A stretch of DNA of 64,000 nt from Pyruvatibacter sp. HU-CL02332 (GCF_040362765.1 NZ_BAABWK010000002.1:186001-250000); one strand, 5' to 3'; positions 51,707-60,810 are shown, counted from the stretch's first letter. Translations and numbers: made by a program. The notes: generated by a model from the letters alone, not told the origin.

Positions 51707-52966
51707 TCAGGCGCGCGCAAGTGTGACCTGGGTCACGTCGGTGTTGGCTGAACTGAAGCCAGCCTCGCAATAGGCCAGATAGAAGTGCCAGAGCCGCTTG
51801 AACCGCTCGTCAAATCCAAGTGGTTCGATCTTTGGCCATGCTTCAGCGAAACTCTCCTGCCACATGCGCAGGGTGCGGGCGTAGTCGCGTCCAAATTCCC
51901 GGTTGCCGGTCAGAACCAGTCCCGCCTTGCTGATCTGATCACGCAGGGCTGTAGGCGAGGGAAGCATGCCACCGGGAAATATGTAGCGCTGAATGAAGTC
52001 CGCAGTGTTGCGGTAGTCTTCATAGGCATCATCCGCAATGGTGATGATCTGCAAGCCGGCCTTGCCGCCGGGTTTGAGTACATTGCGGACCTGCTGGAAG
52101 TAGGTTGGCCAATAGTCCTCACCAACCGCTTCAAACATCTCGATCGAGGCAACCCGGTCAAACGTCTCGTTGACGTCGCGGTAGTCCTGATAGCGGATTT
52201 CAACCTTGTCGCTCAGTCCAGCGCGCTGCACACGCTCGCGGGCAAACTCCAGTTGTTCCTTGGAGATTGTGATGCCGGTGACCCGGCAGCCAATTTCGCT
52301 GGCTGCAAACTCCGCAAAGCCACCCCAGCCGCAGCCGATTTCCAGCACGTGGTGCGAGGCGTCGAGCTGCATGCTTTCGGCCAGCGCACGATATTTTTCA
52401 CGTTGGGCTGACGCCAGATCGTTCATGCCGGGCTTAAAGATCGCGGACGAATATGTCATCGTTGGATCAAGCCACAGGCCGTAGAACTCATTGCCCAGAT
52501 CGTAGTGCGCATGGATGTTGCGCTCAGAGCCCTTGCGCGTGTTCTTGTGCAGCTTGTGATAGAGCTTGTTTACCCAGTCAAAAAGGCCCATGCGCAGCGC
52601 TTGCAACATCATGGTGCGGTTGCGGGCAAACACTTCCAGGAACTTCGCCATATCCGGCGAGTCCACGTCGCCGGCGATATAGGCCTCTCCAAAACCGATG
52701 CCGCCACCGGCCAGCAGCCGGCGCACCGTACGATAGTGCTTCAATTCAACTTCGCCGTGGTCGCCGGGTTCCTTGCCTACAAACCGCAAGGGTGCTTGAT
52801 CCGGCAAACAGACCGTCAGGCTGCCGCTTTGGATATTGAGGAGCATGCGCAGTGAAAAACGCACGAGACGCGGCACACCAGACAGACCGTCCAGAATTTC
52901 CGGGGTTGCCACAACAGGCGCAGGGCGTCCCTGCGCGGCAACGTCTGACATATCAGTGGTCGTCAT
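51707..52966 (-). CDS. Cyclopropane-fatty-acyl-phospholipid synthase-type methyltransferase
   Basis: A 419-residue SAM-dependent enzyme. An N-terminal ~100-residue CFA-type domain precedes the methyltransferase fold: LEIGCGWGGFAEFAASEIGCRVTGITISKEQLEFA, then ASIEMFEAVGEDYWPTYFQQVRNVLKPGG. The cysteine of E. coli CFA synthase (YSCAYW) is Ser here (YSSAIF). This form is usual in the ChrR-associated paralogs, some of which make methylated unsaturated fatty acids rather than cyclopropanes. It acts on membrane phospholipid acyl chains. It is 5 bases from the DUF1365 gene. Confidence 0.9.
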   Translation of the reverse strand: MTTTDMSDVAAQGRPAPVVATPEILDGLSGVPRLVRFSLRMLLNIQSGSLTVCLPDQAPLRFVGKEPGDHGEVELKHYRTVRRLLAGGGIGFGEAYIAGDVDSPDMAKFLEVFARNRTMMLQALRMGLFDWVNKLYHKLHKNTRKGSERNIHAHYDLGNEFYGLWLDPTMTYSSAIFKPGMNDLASAQREKYRALAESMQLDASHHVLEIGCGWGGFAEFAASEIGCRVTGITISKEQLEFARERVQRAGLSDKVEIRYQDYRDVNETFDRVASIEMFEAVGEDYWPTYFQQVRNVLKPGGKAGLQIITIADDAYEDYRNTADFIQRYIFPGGMLPSPTALRDQISKAGLVLTGNREFGRDYARTLRMWQESFAEAWPKIEPLGFDERFKRLWHFYLAYCEAGFSSANTDVTQVTLARA

Positions 52967-52971
52967 GTCGC

Positions 52972-53862
52972 TCAGGCTGCCTTTGTTTTTGCGGGATCAG
53001 TATAGCGTTTTTCCGGCGCCTTTGCAGGGTCGATTGCATTTCCTCGTGCACCTTGCGAAGGACCATCCAAACTGGAACGCGCGGGCGCCTGCAGTGGACT
53101 GGTAAAAAACGGCACGCCTTTGAGCCACAACCGCAGTGCCTCAAAATGAATGGCCCCGACAATCTTGAGTGTCATGAGGGGGTATTTGACAAACGCCTGG
53201 GCCAGCGTCGCTGTTGAAAAGGGGCGAGCCTTGCCATCAAACGTGGCCAGCAAAAACGGCCCGTCTTCATCTGTTTCACGAATGCGGATGCCAATCGTTT
53301 CAGCAGGGTCATCAAGAGCAAAATGGTAGGACGCGGCCATGCCAACGAAAGGCGAGACGTGCAGGTTCTTGTCCCGGGACTGATGAACCACACGACCTTT
53401 TTGCTCAGCGTCTGACACAGGCGCGATGTAGCTGTGCACATCGCCGAATGTGTTGTGGACTTGGTAGACCAGCACGGACAATTGTCCCGCCGCGTCGTAG
53501 CAGTAATAGACCGACAACGGATTGAACACATATCCAAGAATACGCGGATAGCAGAGCAGCTTGATCTTGGCAGGCGCAGGCAGGTCAGCGTCACTCAGCA
53601 GCGTGTCGATGTGGGTGCGCAATGAACTGCCGTCTTTGGGACCGTGATCCCGGCGATGAAAACTGAACAGATTGAACCGATCGAGAGAGAACAGCCGGCT
53701 GGTCTTCGCAGCATCCTCAAGCCGATCGATGTTGATCAGCATTGAAAAGACCTTGTACGCAAAGCGGTGCTTGCGCGGGCGCGAGCGCGCGTGGATGACC
53801 CGCCCGAAATACAGCCGGGCGGCTGGGTCATTGATTGCAGGAGTGGGTAGGGTGCCCGTCAC
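52972..53862 (-). CDS. DUF1365 family protein
   Basis: A 296-residue DUF1365 protein: LYFGRVIHARSRPRKHRFAYKVFSMLINIDRL near the start, LLCYPRILGYVFNPLSVYYCYDAAG in the middle, and HVSPFVGMAASYHFALDDP after it. The family has unknown biochemistry, but is almost always beside the flavin amine-oxidase-like and CFA-type genes, as here. It overlaps the flavoprotein gene by 4 bases. Confidence 0.92.
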   Translation of the reverse strand: MTGTLPTPAINDPAARLYFGRVIHARSRPRKHRFAYKVFSMLINIDRLEDAAKTSRLFSLDRFNLFSFHRRDHGPKDGSSLRTHIDTLLSDADLPAPAKIKLLCYPRILGYVFNPLSVYYCYDAAGQLSVLVYQVHNTFGDVHSYIAPVSDAEQKGRVVHQSRDKNLHVSPFVGMAASYHFALDDPAETIGIRIRETDEDGPFLLATFDGKARPFSTATLAQAFVKYPLMTLKIVGAIHFEALRLWLKGVPFFTSPLQAPARSSLDGPSQGARGNAIDPAKAPEKRYTDPAKTKAA

Positions 53863-55163
53863 TCGGCGGCCTCAACAAACGGTTCAATGCTTGCGGGCGC
53901 AGCGGTGTCACCTGCATTTGCGTCGAGCACCATCTGAGCGACATCCAGCCCAGAGGACAGTCCATCTTCATGGAAACCATACCCAAGCCACGCGCCACAG
54001 AACCAGGTATTGCTCTGGCCCTGCAGAGACGAGATTTCCTTTTGGGCATCCAGCGCCTGCGCATCAAACATCGGGTGATCGTAGTTCAATTCCGCAAAAG
54101 TCAGGTTCGCCTTGGGCGGGGCCACCGGATTGAGCGTCACGAACAGAGGATATTTTTCATCAATCCCCTGAAGCTGGTTCATCCAGTAGGTCACTGACAA
54201 GTGGCTGCCCTTGTCGATACGGCCCGGTGACAGATAGTTCCATGCGGACCATGCACGACGACGACGTGGCATCAGCGCAGGGTCACGGTGCAGATAGACC
54301 TTGTTGGGTCCGTAGCGCACAGCGCCAAGGAGCCGGTTTTCTGCTTCAGATGCATCCGACAACATGGCCAGCGCTTCATCCGAATGCGCACCAATGACGA
54401 TGTGATCAAATTCTTCGGTATTGCCGTTGGTATCCGTCACCTGCACCCGACCGTCGTTACGGGTCACCTTGGCAATGCCGACACCGAGCCGGATACGGTC
54501 TGCAAACGGCGCTGTCAGCTTTTTGACGTAGGAGCGAGAGCCGCCCGTGACGGTGCGCCACTGGGGGCGATCCTCATCAATGAGACGGTGGTTGCGGAAG
54601 AAATCCAGAAAGCTGCGTGCCGGAAAGCGCAACATCTCACTGGCAGGTGTGGACCAGATAGCAGCGCCCATGGGCAGCAGATAGTCGCGCTTGAAGCGCG
54701 CGGAAAATTTGTGGCTGGTCAGATAGTCGCCCAGAGACACGCTTTCCTTGAGGCCCGTCTCCAGATCCTCACGCGCGAGGCGATTGAACCGGAAAATCTC
54801 TCGCAGCATGAACAAGAAGCCGGGGCTGAAAAGATTGCGCCGTTGGGCAAACACGCTGCGCACTGTGCGTCCTGACCACTCGAATGCGCCCCCCATGGTG
54901 GAGACAGCAAAGCTCATATCACTGTCCTGCGTCTCCACGCCAAGCTCGGCAAACAGCTTCGTCATACGTGGATAATTGTGTTCGTTGTACACAATGAACC
55001 CGGTATCGACGGGAATGCTGACACCGTCATAGTCCACATCCACCGTGTTTGAATGACCACCAATACGGTCCTGCTTTTCGTAAATCGTCACCTCGTGATG
55101 GCGCGACAGCACATGGGCTGCAGCGTTGGAGGAGATACCAGTTCCGGCAATTGCAATTTTCAT
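53859..55163 (-). CDS. Flavin amine-oxidase-like FAD/NAD(P)-binding protein (COG2907 type)
   Basis: A 434-residue flavoprotein. The dinucleotide fold IAGTGISSNAAAHVLSRHHEVTIYEKQDRIGGHSNTV opens the sequence, and IVIGAHSDEAL and WFCGAWLGYGFHEDGLSSG end the FAD site. Members with CFA-type methyltransferases in sigma-E clusters have been linked to desaturation or oxidation of methylated fatty acids; the activity here is inferred. The ATG is 65 bases after the photolyase gene. Confidence 0.9.
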   Translation of the reverse strand: MKIAIAGTGISSNAAAHVLSRHHEVTIYEKQDRIGGHSNTVDVDYDGVSIPVDTGFIVYNEHNYPRMTKLFAELGVETQDSDMSFAVSTMGGAFEWSGRTVRSVFAQRRNLFSPGFLFMLREIFRFNRLAREDLETGLKESVSLGDYLTSHKFSARFKRDYLLPMGAAIWSTPASEMLRFPARSFLDFFRNHRLIDEDRPQWRTVTGGSRSYVKKLTAPFADRIRLGVGIAKVTRNDGRVQVTDTNGNTEEFDHIVIGAHSDEALAMLSDASEAENRLLGAVRYGPNKVYLHRDPALMPRRRRAWSAWNYLSPGRIDKGSHLSVTYWMNQLQGIDEKYPLFVTLNPVAPPKANLTFAELNYDHPMFDAQALDAQKEISSLQGQSNTWFCGAWLGYGFHEDGLSSGLDVAQMVLDANAGDTAAPASIEPFVEAAE

Positions 55164-55228
55164 GGTCGGTCAGTGTCTTTCTACGCAAGGCGCGCGGCAT
55201 CAAAGTGACGCCAATATGTGGCAAGCAC

Positions 55229-56680
55229 TCAGCTGGCCTTCTTGATTTCGCTATATCCACACAAGGCCCGCTCGCGCGCGTCTGAGTGATCTACGATGGG
55301 TCGTGGGTAGTCCGTTCCCAGAACAACGCCTGCCTGATCAAGCACGCCTTCGGGAGCGGTCCAGGGAGAGAACAGATACTTGTTGGGTAGTTTTGCAAGT
55401 TCCGGCACATATTTGCGAACATAATCGCCATCCGGATCAAATTTGTTTCCCTGGGTCATCGGGTTGAAAATCCTGAAATAGGGTGCCGCATCTGCCCCGG
55501 AGCCGGCCACCCACTGCCAGCTGGCGGCATTGGCGGCCAGATCAGCATCCACCAGAGTGTCCCAGAACCAACTCTCGCCTTCGCGCCAGTGCACCATCAA
55601 ATGCTTGGCAAGGAAGGATGCGACGATCATCCGTACACGGTTATGCATCCAGCCGGTCTGCCATAGCTGACGCATGCCGGCGTCCACCATGGGGTATCCC
55701 GTCATGCCCTTTTGCCAGGCAGCAAGACCTTCTGCGTCGTCGCGCCAGGGGAAGCCGTCAAACTTGTCCTGATAGTTGTCGGTTGGAATGTTCGGGAAGT
55801 GATAGAGCAGATGATAGGCAAACTCACGCCAGCCCAATTCTGCAATGAATTTGTCAACGCTCGTGGTCTGAGCCGGATGCTTGTCCGCATGAGACTTGGC
55901 CGCCCAAAAAGCGTGACGCGGGCTGATTTCGCCAAAGTGCAAATGAGGAGACAGGCCTGACGTTCCATCGACGCCAGGCATGTCGCGTGCCTCTTTGTAG
56001 CCTCCGGCCGCCTCGTCAAGGAAACGACCCAACCTTGCGCTAGCCCCCTTTGAGCCAGGTGACCATTGGTCTGCCAGACCACCAGCCCAGTCCGGGCGTG
56101 TTGGCAACAGATGCCAGCTATCCAGAGTATCAGAGGCCGGGCCATCCTTCGGGGATGTCAGTTTGCGGGGCGCTTCTTTGGGGTGTTCCGGCGCATCAAG
56201 TTCGCGCATGCAATTGCGCCAGAAGGGCGTAAATACACGGTAGGGTCCACCGGTCTTGGTTTTTGCTGACCATGGCTCAAACAGAAGGCTCGCATTGTAG
56301 CTGCTGACGTCAATGTCCATGGCCTGAAGGTCAGCCTTCAGCGCCTTGTCGCGAGCAATCGCATAGGGCTCATACAACCGGTTCCAGTGAACCGCAGTGG
56401 CCTTGGTCTGGGAGACCATGTCCTTGAGAACGTGTGCCGCGTGGCCCTTGCGCAGGATCAGTTCGGTACCAAGCCCATCCAGGTCAGCTTTAAGCGACGC
56501 CAGAGAATGGTGAAGCCACCAGCGGCTTGCTCCGCCAATACGCCACTCACCGGGAGTCTCATCATCCAGTATGTACAGGGCAACGACCGGCTGGCCGGAT
56601 GCCGAAGCCGCCAACAGCGCCGCGTTGTCCGCAATACGCAGATCCTGCCTGAACCAAACAATGACGGGGGCGTTGTTCAA
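55229..56680 (-). CDS. phrB: Deoxyribodipyrimidine photolyase (CPD photolyase, class I)
   Basis: A 483-residue light-dependent DNA repair enzyme that splits pyrimidine dimers. The N-terminal antenna domain starts VWFRQDLRIADNAALLAA. The FAD domain has ELGWREFAYHLLYHFP, DAGMRQLWQTGWMHNRVRMIVASFLAKHL, and WQWVAGSGADAAPYFRIFNP, all conserved. The start is TTG 56680 (the annotated sequence matches the family from its second residue); no ATG suits better. It is the first gene of the six-gene leftward operon behind a sigma-E-type promoter. Confidence 0.96.
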   Translation of the reverse strand: MNNAPVIVWFRQDLRIADNAALLAASASGQPVVALYILDDETPGEWRIGGASRWWLHHSLASLKADLDGLGTELILRKGHAAHVLKDMVSQTKATAVHWNRLYEPYAIARDKALKADLQAMDIDVSSYNASLLFEPWSAKTKTGGPYRVFTPFWRNCMRELDAPEHPKEAPRKLTSPKDGPASDTLDSWHLLPTRPDWAGGLADQWSPGSKGASARLGRFLDEAAGGYKEARDMPGVDGTSGLSPHLHFGEISPRHAFWAAKSHADKHPAQTTSVDKFIAELGWREFAYHLLYHFPNIPTDNYQDKFDGFPWRDDAEGLAAWQKGMTGYPMVDAGMRQLWQTGWMHNRVRMIVASFLAKHLMVHWREGESWFWDTLVDADLAANAASWQWVAGSGADAAPYFRIFNPMTQGNKFDPDGDYVRKYVPELAKLPNKYLFSPWTAPEGVLDQAGVVLGTDYPRPIVDHSDARERALCGYSEIKKAS

Positions 56681-56751
56681 AAGAAAAACCTAATGCAGAA
56701 CCCCGAAATTGGGGCAAGTGGCGCGTCCGTTGACGCAAATTCAGTATGGTT

Positions 56752-56781
56752 TTTCTACGGCCCCGGACCGCTTTTGGATCA
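56752..56781 (-). promoter_or_regulatory. Sigma-E/ChrR-type promoter of the photolyase operon (predicted)
   Basis: On the minus strand: TGATCC (56781-56776), 18-base spacer, TAGAAA (56757-56752). The predicted start of transcription is near 56745, 65 bases before the TTG start of phrB. Its spacing and -35 equal those of the ChrR-like gene promoter at 48093. Confidence 0.65.
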
Positions 56782-56793
56782 TTTTCGGGCTGA

Positions 56794-57615
56794 TTACGGG
56801 GCTGTTTGCGTGGCGGCCTCAATAAAGCGGGCCACATGGCTGGTTGCAGGTGCCGACCTGATGGCGGCCGGGGTGCCAATCTGGGCAACGCGCCCGTTTT
56901 CAAGAACAGCCATACGGTCCGCCAAACGGGCAGCTTCTGAAAAGTCGTGGGTGACGAACACAATGGTGCGGGCCAATTCAGCCTGGAGCTCAAGCAGAAG
57001 GTCCTGCAGATCAACACGCGTGATGGGGTCCAAAGCCGAAAACGGCTCATCGAGCAGCATGATAGGCGACTCGACACATAAAGCGCGGGCCAGACCTACC
57101 CTTTGGCGCATTCCCCCGGACAGCTGGTGCGGGTACGACGTGCCATGAGCCCCCAGGCCGACGCGCCCCAGCAATTTGCTAGCCCGCGCCTCTCGATCAG
57201 CCTTATTCATCCCGGCGACCTTAAGACCGAAAGCCGCGTTCTCCCCAACCGTGCGGTGAGGGAACAGCGCGAAGCTCTGGAAGACCATGGCGATGCGCTC
57301 GCGCCGGAACGCAATCAGGTCGGGTTTGGAGAGCCCACTCACGGTAACACCATCCACAGTCACGGATCCCGCATGTGGCGACAACAAGCCGTTGATCAGG
57401 CGGACCAATGTGGATTTTCCTGAGCCCGACAGGCCCATGACCACGAACAACTCACCGTCCTGGATGTCCAGTGACACATCATCGAGCGCCAGGGTCACAC
57501 CAAGTTGATCCCGTATCCGGTCGCGGCCAGCGCTTTGTTGGGCGGCAACGATTCCCTGACGCACCGCACGTGGATTGCCGCCAAACAGAAGTGATGCCTG
57601 ATCGATGGAGATCAT
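56794..57615 (-). CDS. Choline/glycine betaine-type ABC transporter ATPase
   Basis: A 273-residue ATPase. Walker A is GLSGSGKST, the signature LSGGMRQRVGLARAL, and Walker B IMLLDEPFSALD. It resembles ProV/ChoV but is shorter than ProV and lacks the C-terminal CBS domains that sense ionic strength in OpuA/ProV. Uptake would therefore respond to substrate supply rather than directly to salt. It overlaps the permease by 4 bases. Confidence 0.9.
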   Translation of the reverse strand: MISIDQASLLFGGNPRAVRQGIVAAQQSAGRDRIRDQLGVTLALDDVSLDIQDGELFVVMGLSGSGKSTLVRLINGLLSPHAGSVTVDGVTVSGLSKPDLIAFRRERIAMVFQSFALFPHRTVGENAAFGLKVAGMNKADREARASKLLGRVGLGAHGTSYPHQLSGGMRQRVGLARALCVESPIMLLDEPFSALDPITRVDLQDLLLELQAELARTIVFVTHDFSEAARLADRMAVLENGRVAQIGTPAAIRSAPATSHVARFIEAATQTAP

Positions 57616-58472
57616 TTCGTATCGTCCCCGCGCGAGGTCAGGCGACGGGTGCCGAAAGCCTGCGTGATGCGATCAAGCACAATGGCAAGCAACACAATGG
57701 ACAGACCACCGATCAATCCCTTGCCAACGTCGGCGCGCTGCAACCCTTCCAGAACCGTCTGACCAAGGCCGGGCGCGCCCACCATGGACGCGATGACGAC
57801 CATCGCCAGTGCCATCATGGTTGTCTGGTTGATGCCTTGCAGAATATTGGGGGCGGCAAGGGGCAGTTCAACGGATACAAGGCGCTGCATCGCGGTCGCG
57901 CCAAAGGCGTCTGCCGCCTCAAGCAACTCCTGTTCAATCAGGCGCAGACCCAGATCCGTCAAACGAATAAGCGGGGGCAGGGCATAGACCACCGTTGCAA
58001 GGATCGCCGGGACCTTGCCCAGGCCCAGCAACATGGCAACGGGAATGAGATAGACGAAGCTGGGGATGGTCTGCATCAGGTCCAGCACCGGCGAGAGCAG
58101 TCGGCGGACCATCGCGCTTTTGGCCATGGCTATGCCAAGCGGCACACCAAAGATGGCGCACACACCAACCGATACCAGCACAATGGCAAGGCTCTGCATG
58201 GCCTCGTCCCAGACCCCAAGCGCGCCAAGCAGCCACATGCCGCCGGTGCACACAAGCATCAGCAGGATTTTGCGGGATGCCGCAAAGGCCAGGACTGCGA
58301 CCACCAGCAACACAGCCCAAGGAGGCATGGCGCGCAGCGGCAATTCCACAAACAGGAAAGCTCCCAGCAAGGCATCAGACACGGCGTCAAAGCTGTTGCC
58401 ATGGGTGATGATCAGCCAATCAATTGCCGCGTTGGCCGCGTCTCGCAGAGGGGTGCCGAAATCGGGAAACAA
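57612..58472 (-). CDS. Choline/glycine betaine-type ABC transporter permease
   Basis: A 286-residue permease. The BPD signature is EAADAFGATAMQRLVSVELPLAAPNILQGINQTTMMALAMVVIASMVGAPGLGQTVLEGL, as in ProW/ChoW/OpuAB. The start is TTG 58472; no ATG or GTG fits better. Six helices are expected. It lies 9 bases after the binding-protein gene. Confidence 0.9.
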   Translation of the reverse strand: MFPDFGTPLRDAANAAIDWLIITHGNSFDAVSDALLGAFLFVELPLRAMPPWAVLLVVAVLAFAASRKILLMLVCTGGMWLLGALGVWDEAMQSLAIVLVSVGVCAIFGVPLGIAMAKSAMVRRLLSPVLDLMQTIPSFVYLIPVAMLLGLGKVPAILATVVYALPPLIRLTDLGLRLIEQELLEAADAFGATAMQRLVSVELPLAAPNILQGINQTTMMALAMVVIASMVGAPGLGQTVLEGLQRADVGKGLIGGLSIVLLAIVLDRITQAFGTRRLTSRGDDTK

Positions 58473-58481
58473 GATGTGGCC

Positions 58482-59501
58482 TTACTGTCCGGCCAGAGCT
58501 GCAAGAATGCGCACTCGTGCATCTTCCGAAACCCAGTCGGCCCAATGATCTGGGTGGGTCGACAGGAACCAATCGGCGGCTTCCTCATCCGACAGGTCGT
58601 TCTCCCGCATTTGCGCCAGGACATTGGAGACCATTTGTGAGGTGGTGTTGTAGGCCTTCAGCATGGCAATGATTTCCGGCGCGGCTGCTTCAAATTCGGT
58701 GTTCACACCAATGGCAACCGCCGCAACGGGGTATTCCACACCCGTCAGCAAGGGCAGGTCCGGGTCCCTCAGGGCGCTGAAGGCGTCCTGATCGTAGGCA
58801 GGTTCTTCCAGCTTTACGAGATCATGAAGCCCGGCCAGCCATGTCGGTTCCCAGTAATAAAACAGGATCGGACGCTTGCGTCTTACTGCCCCGGCAACAG
58901 CAGCTGACAGTGCCTCGCTCGTGCCGGGTCGAAAGTTTGTGTACAGATCATCAAGACCGTAAGCCTTGAGCTTGCGTGTGTTGACGATCTCGCAGGACCA
59001 CCCGGTGATGCAATTGTAGAACCGGCCTTTGCCGGGTTCTTCGCGATCCTTGAACAGGTCCGTGTAGTTGGGCAGGTCGCTGACATGCTTGAGATCCGGG
59101 GCAGGGGCGTCAGGTCCGTCCACCACATATCGCGGCACGTACCAGCCTTGCACAGCGTCGGGAAAGTTGGCGCCGATATCCACGACCTGACCACGGTCCA
59201 CCGCCTTGACCCAGGCGGCCGCCAGATTGTTGCGCCAGACTTCCATCATCACATCAATGTCGCCTCGGGCGAGACCGTTGGTGAGGGGAATGGTGGACCC
59301 GGGAATGTTGGCTGTTTCACACCCGTAGCCCGCCGACAAAAGCCGCGCGGCAACGGCGTTGTGAAAGCGCGCGGAATCCCAATCGAGGCCGGCAAGGACC
59401 ACGGGGCGATCGATGGGGCATGTCTGGGCTGTGGCCGTTGTCGGCAGCCCCAGGGCCGCCATCAAGATCAGGGGAGCAAGAAGTTTGAGAATAAGGGTCA
59501 T
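58482..59501 (-). CDS. Choline/glycine betaine-type substrate-binding protein
   Basis: A 339-residue periplasmic binding protein of the OpuAC family. The signal peptide ends in ATAQ near residue 26. VVLAGLDWDSARFHNAVAARLLSAGYGCETANIPGSTIPLTNGLARGDIDVMMEVW is the family N-terminal pattern. ILFYYWEPTWLAGLHDLVKLEEP carries tryptophans that commonly form the aromatic cage for quaternary-ammonium ligands. The ligand (choline, glycine betaine or proline betaine) is not certain. First gene of a three-gene operon. Confidence 0.9.
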   Translation of the reverse strand: MTLILKLLAPLILMAALGLPTTATAQTCPIDRPVVLAGLDWDSARFHNAVAARLLSAGYGCETANIPGSTIPLTNGLARGDIDVMMEVWRNNLAAAWVKAVDRGQVVDIGANFPDAVQGWYVPRYVVDGPDAPAPDLKHVSDLPNYTDLFKDREEPGKGRFYNCITGWSCEIVNTRKLKAYGLDDLYTNFRPGTSEALSAAVAGAVRRKRPILFYYWEPTWLAGLHDLVKLEEPAYDQDAFSALRDPDLPLLTGVEYPVAAVAIGVNTEFEAAAPEIIAMLKAYNTTSQMVSNVLAQMRENDLSDEEAADWFLSTHPDHWADWVSEDARVRILAALAGQ

Positions 59502-59560
59502 GAGTCACAGTTTAGGTGACCTCACACCGGATTCACACCCGCGGTTTCAGGCGGGCAGAT

Positions 59561-60187
59561 TTACGCGACCGGTGCGCTGATCTGATCCAACAGTGCAGAG
59601 CGCCGCGATCGGGCGGCTTGACGGGCCGCAGGCTTTTTCTTTCGGAATGACGAGGGCGCACGTCCATAGAGCTTGTTAAACGCAGCATTGAACCGTCGGG
59701 TGCTGCCAAATCCAGCTTCAACGGCGATGTCCGCCATGGACAGGTCTGTTTGATCCAGCAGGCGTTTGGCCTTGTGGATACGCAACGTCTGCGCAATCTG
59801 CTTGGGTGAAGCGCCAATGTGTTCCTGCAGGAGGCGGCTTAGATGCCTAGCGCCGATTCCCAGACGGTCGGCGAGCTCCTCAACCGACCCGCTGTTGAGT
59901 GCACCTTGCGCAATGAGGCGCATGGCGCGGTCCGCGGTGGTGCGCGTGCCATTCCACGCGGGGCTGAACGGCGCTGTTTCCGGGCGACATCTCAGACAAG
60001 GGCGAAACCCTGCCTGCTCGGCAGCCGCAGCACTTGGATGGAACGTCACGTTCTTTTCCATGGGTGTTTTCACCCGACAGACCGGACGACAGTAAATGCC
60101 GGTCGTCCGCACACCGATAAAAAACACCCCATCAAATGCGGCATCGCGCTGGCGCATCGCTTTCAGGCATGTGGGAAAATCAAGCAT
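59561..60187 (-). CDS. Ada-N/AraC-type methylphosphotriester sensor-regulator
   Basis: A 208-residue protein. The Ada metal-binding domain has C33, C37, C64 and C67, with exactly the spacing of C38/C42/C69/C72 in E. coli Ada; C33 would take a methyl group from DNA phosphotriesters. An AraC-type HTH pair follows (SVEELADRLGIGARHLSRLLQEHIGASPKQIAQ and DIAVEAGFGSTRRFNAAFNKLYGRAP). The C-terminal O6-methylguanine transferase or AlkA glycosylase that often follows is absent; the frame ends with a basic tail. It resembles AdaA of Bacillus. The target may be ada/alkA genes elsewhere. Confidence 0.9.
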   Translation of the reverse strand: MLDFPTCLKAMRQRDAAFDGVFFIGVRTTGIYCRPVCRVKTPMEKNVTFHPSAAAAEQAGFRPCLRCRPETAPFSPAWNGTRTTADRAMRLIAQGALNSGSVEELADRLGIGARHLSRLLQEHIGASPKQIAQTLRIHKAKRLLDQTDLSMADIAVEAGFGSTRRFNAAFNKLYGRAPSSFRKKKPAARQAARSRRSALLDQISAPVA

Positions 60188-60346
60188 GGGCGAACATTAT
60201 CACAGGAGACGCGGGCTGCAGTCGGCTGGCTCATGATGGCGTCTGAAAACGTCCAATGGCGCAGGTGACGCTGATTGCAGTGGTCTGGAGCACCTTTTTG
60301 CCATCTCGACAGCCCGCTAAGATGATTTCACCTAGGGGGAATCAAA

Positions 60347-60721
60347 ATGAACTCGATATGGCTTTTCGCAGCATCCGGTGCAGCGCTGGTGCTTTTTCTC
60401 GTCCATGTGATTGCGGGCGGGCGCGCCTATGTGCGCCCCTTAATGGCCCAACCTGATCTGCCGGACATGATCCGCTGGATGAGCTACATGGCCTGGCACT
60501 CCGCCAGCGTCGGCATGGCCGCTTTGTGTTTGACCTATGGCTATCTGGCTATCTATGGCGGCCCGATCGAACTGGCGGTTGCGGCAACGCTCTACAGCGT
60601 AGGCAGCGCTCTGGTGCCGCTGTACATAGCCATATTTGGCCATGGCATGTTTTTCAGGCTGCCGGCAATCTATGGATTTGGGACGATTGCAGCCTTCGGT
60701 GCCCTGGGCATCGCCCTTTAG
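60347..60721 (+). CDS. Conserved hypothetical four-helix membrane protein
   Basis: A 124-residue membrane protein with a strong ribosome site (AGGGGGAATCAAA). Four hydrophobic segments are visible, including ALVLFLVHVIAGGRAYVRPL, YMAWHSASVGMAALCLTYGYLA, and FFRLPAIYGFGTIAAFGALGIAL. The motif H-x2-GGR-x-YVRPL plus W-H-S-A is typical of an alphaproteobacterial family of unknown function. It stands alone between the Ada-N gene and tRNA-Asn. Confidence 0.75.
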   Translation: MNSIWLFAASGAALVLFLVHVIAGGRAYVRPLMAQPDLPDMIRWMSYMAWHSASVGMAALCLTYGYLAIYGGPIELAVAATLYSVGSALVPLYIAIFGHGMFFRLPAIYGFGTIAAFGALGIAL

Positions 60722-60810
60722 ACAAATCGAGCGATAAGGCTGGCCCGACGGGTCTGGGCCGATTGTTTTTCAGCAATGAAGAAGGGGTGTTGGTGGCCCC
60801 TGAAAGAAAA

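Noticed and set aside
57471-58640. 389-codon plus-strand frame opposite the choline-type permease and ATPase
   Set aside because: Rich in His, Gln and Arg, as expected for an antisense shadow of a GC-rich gene; the opposite strand carries clear ABC transporter motifs.
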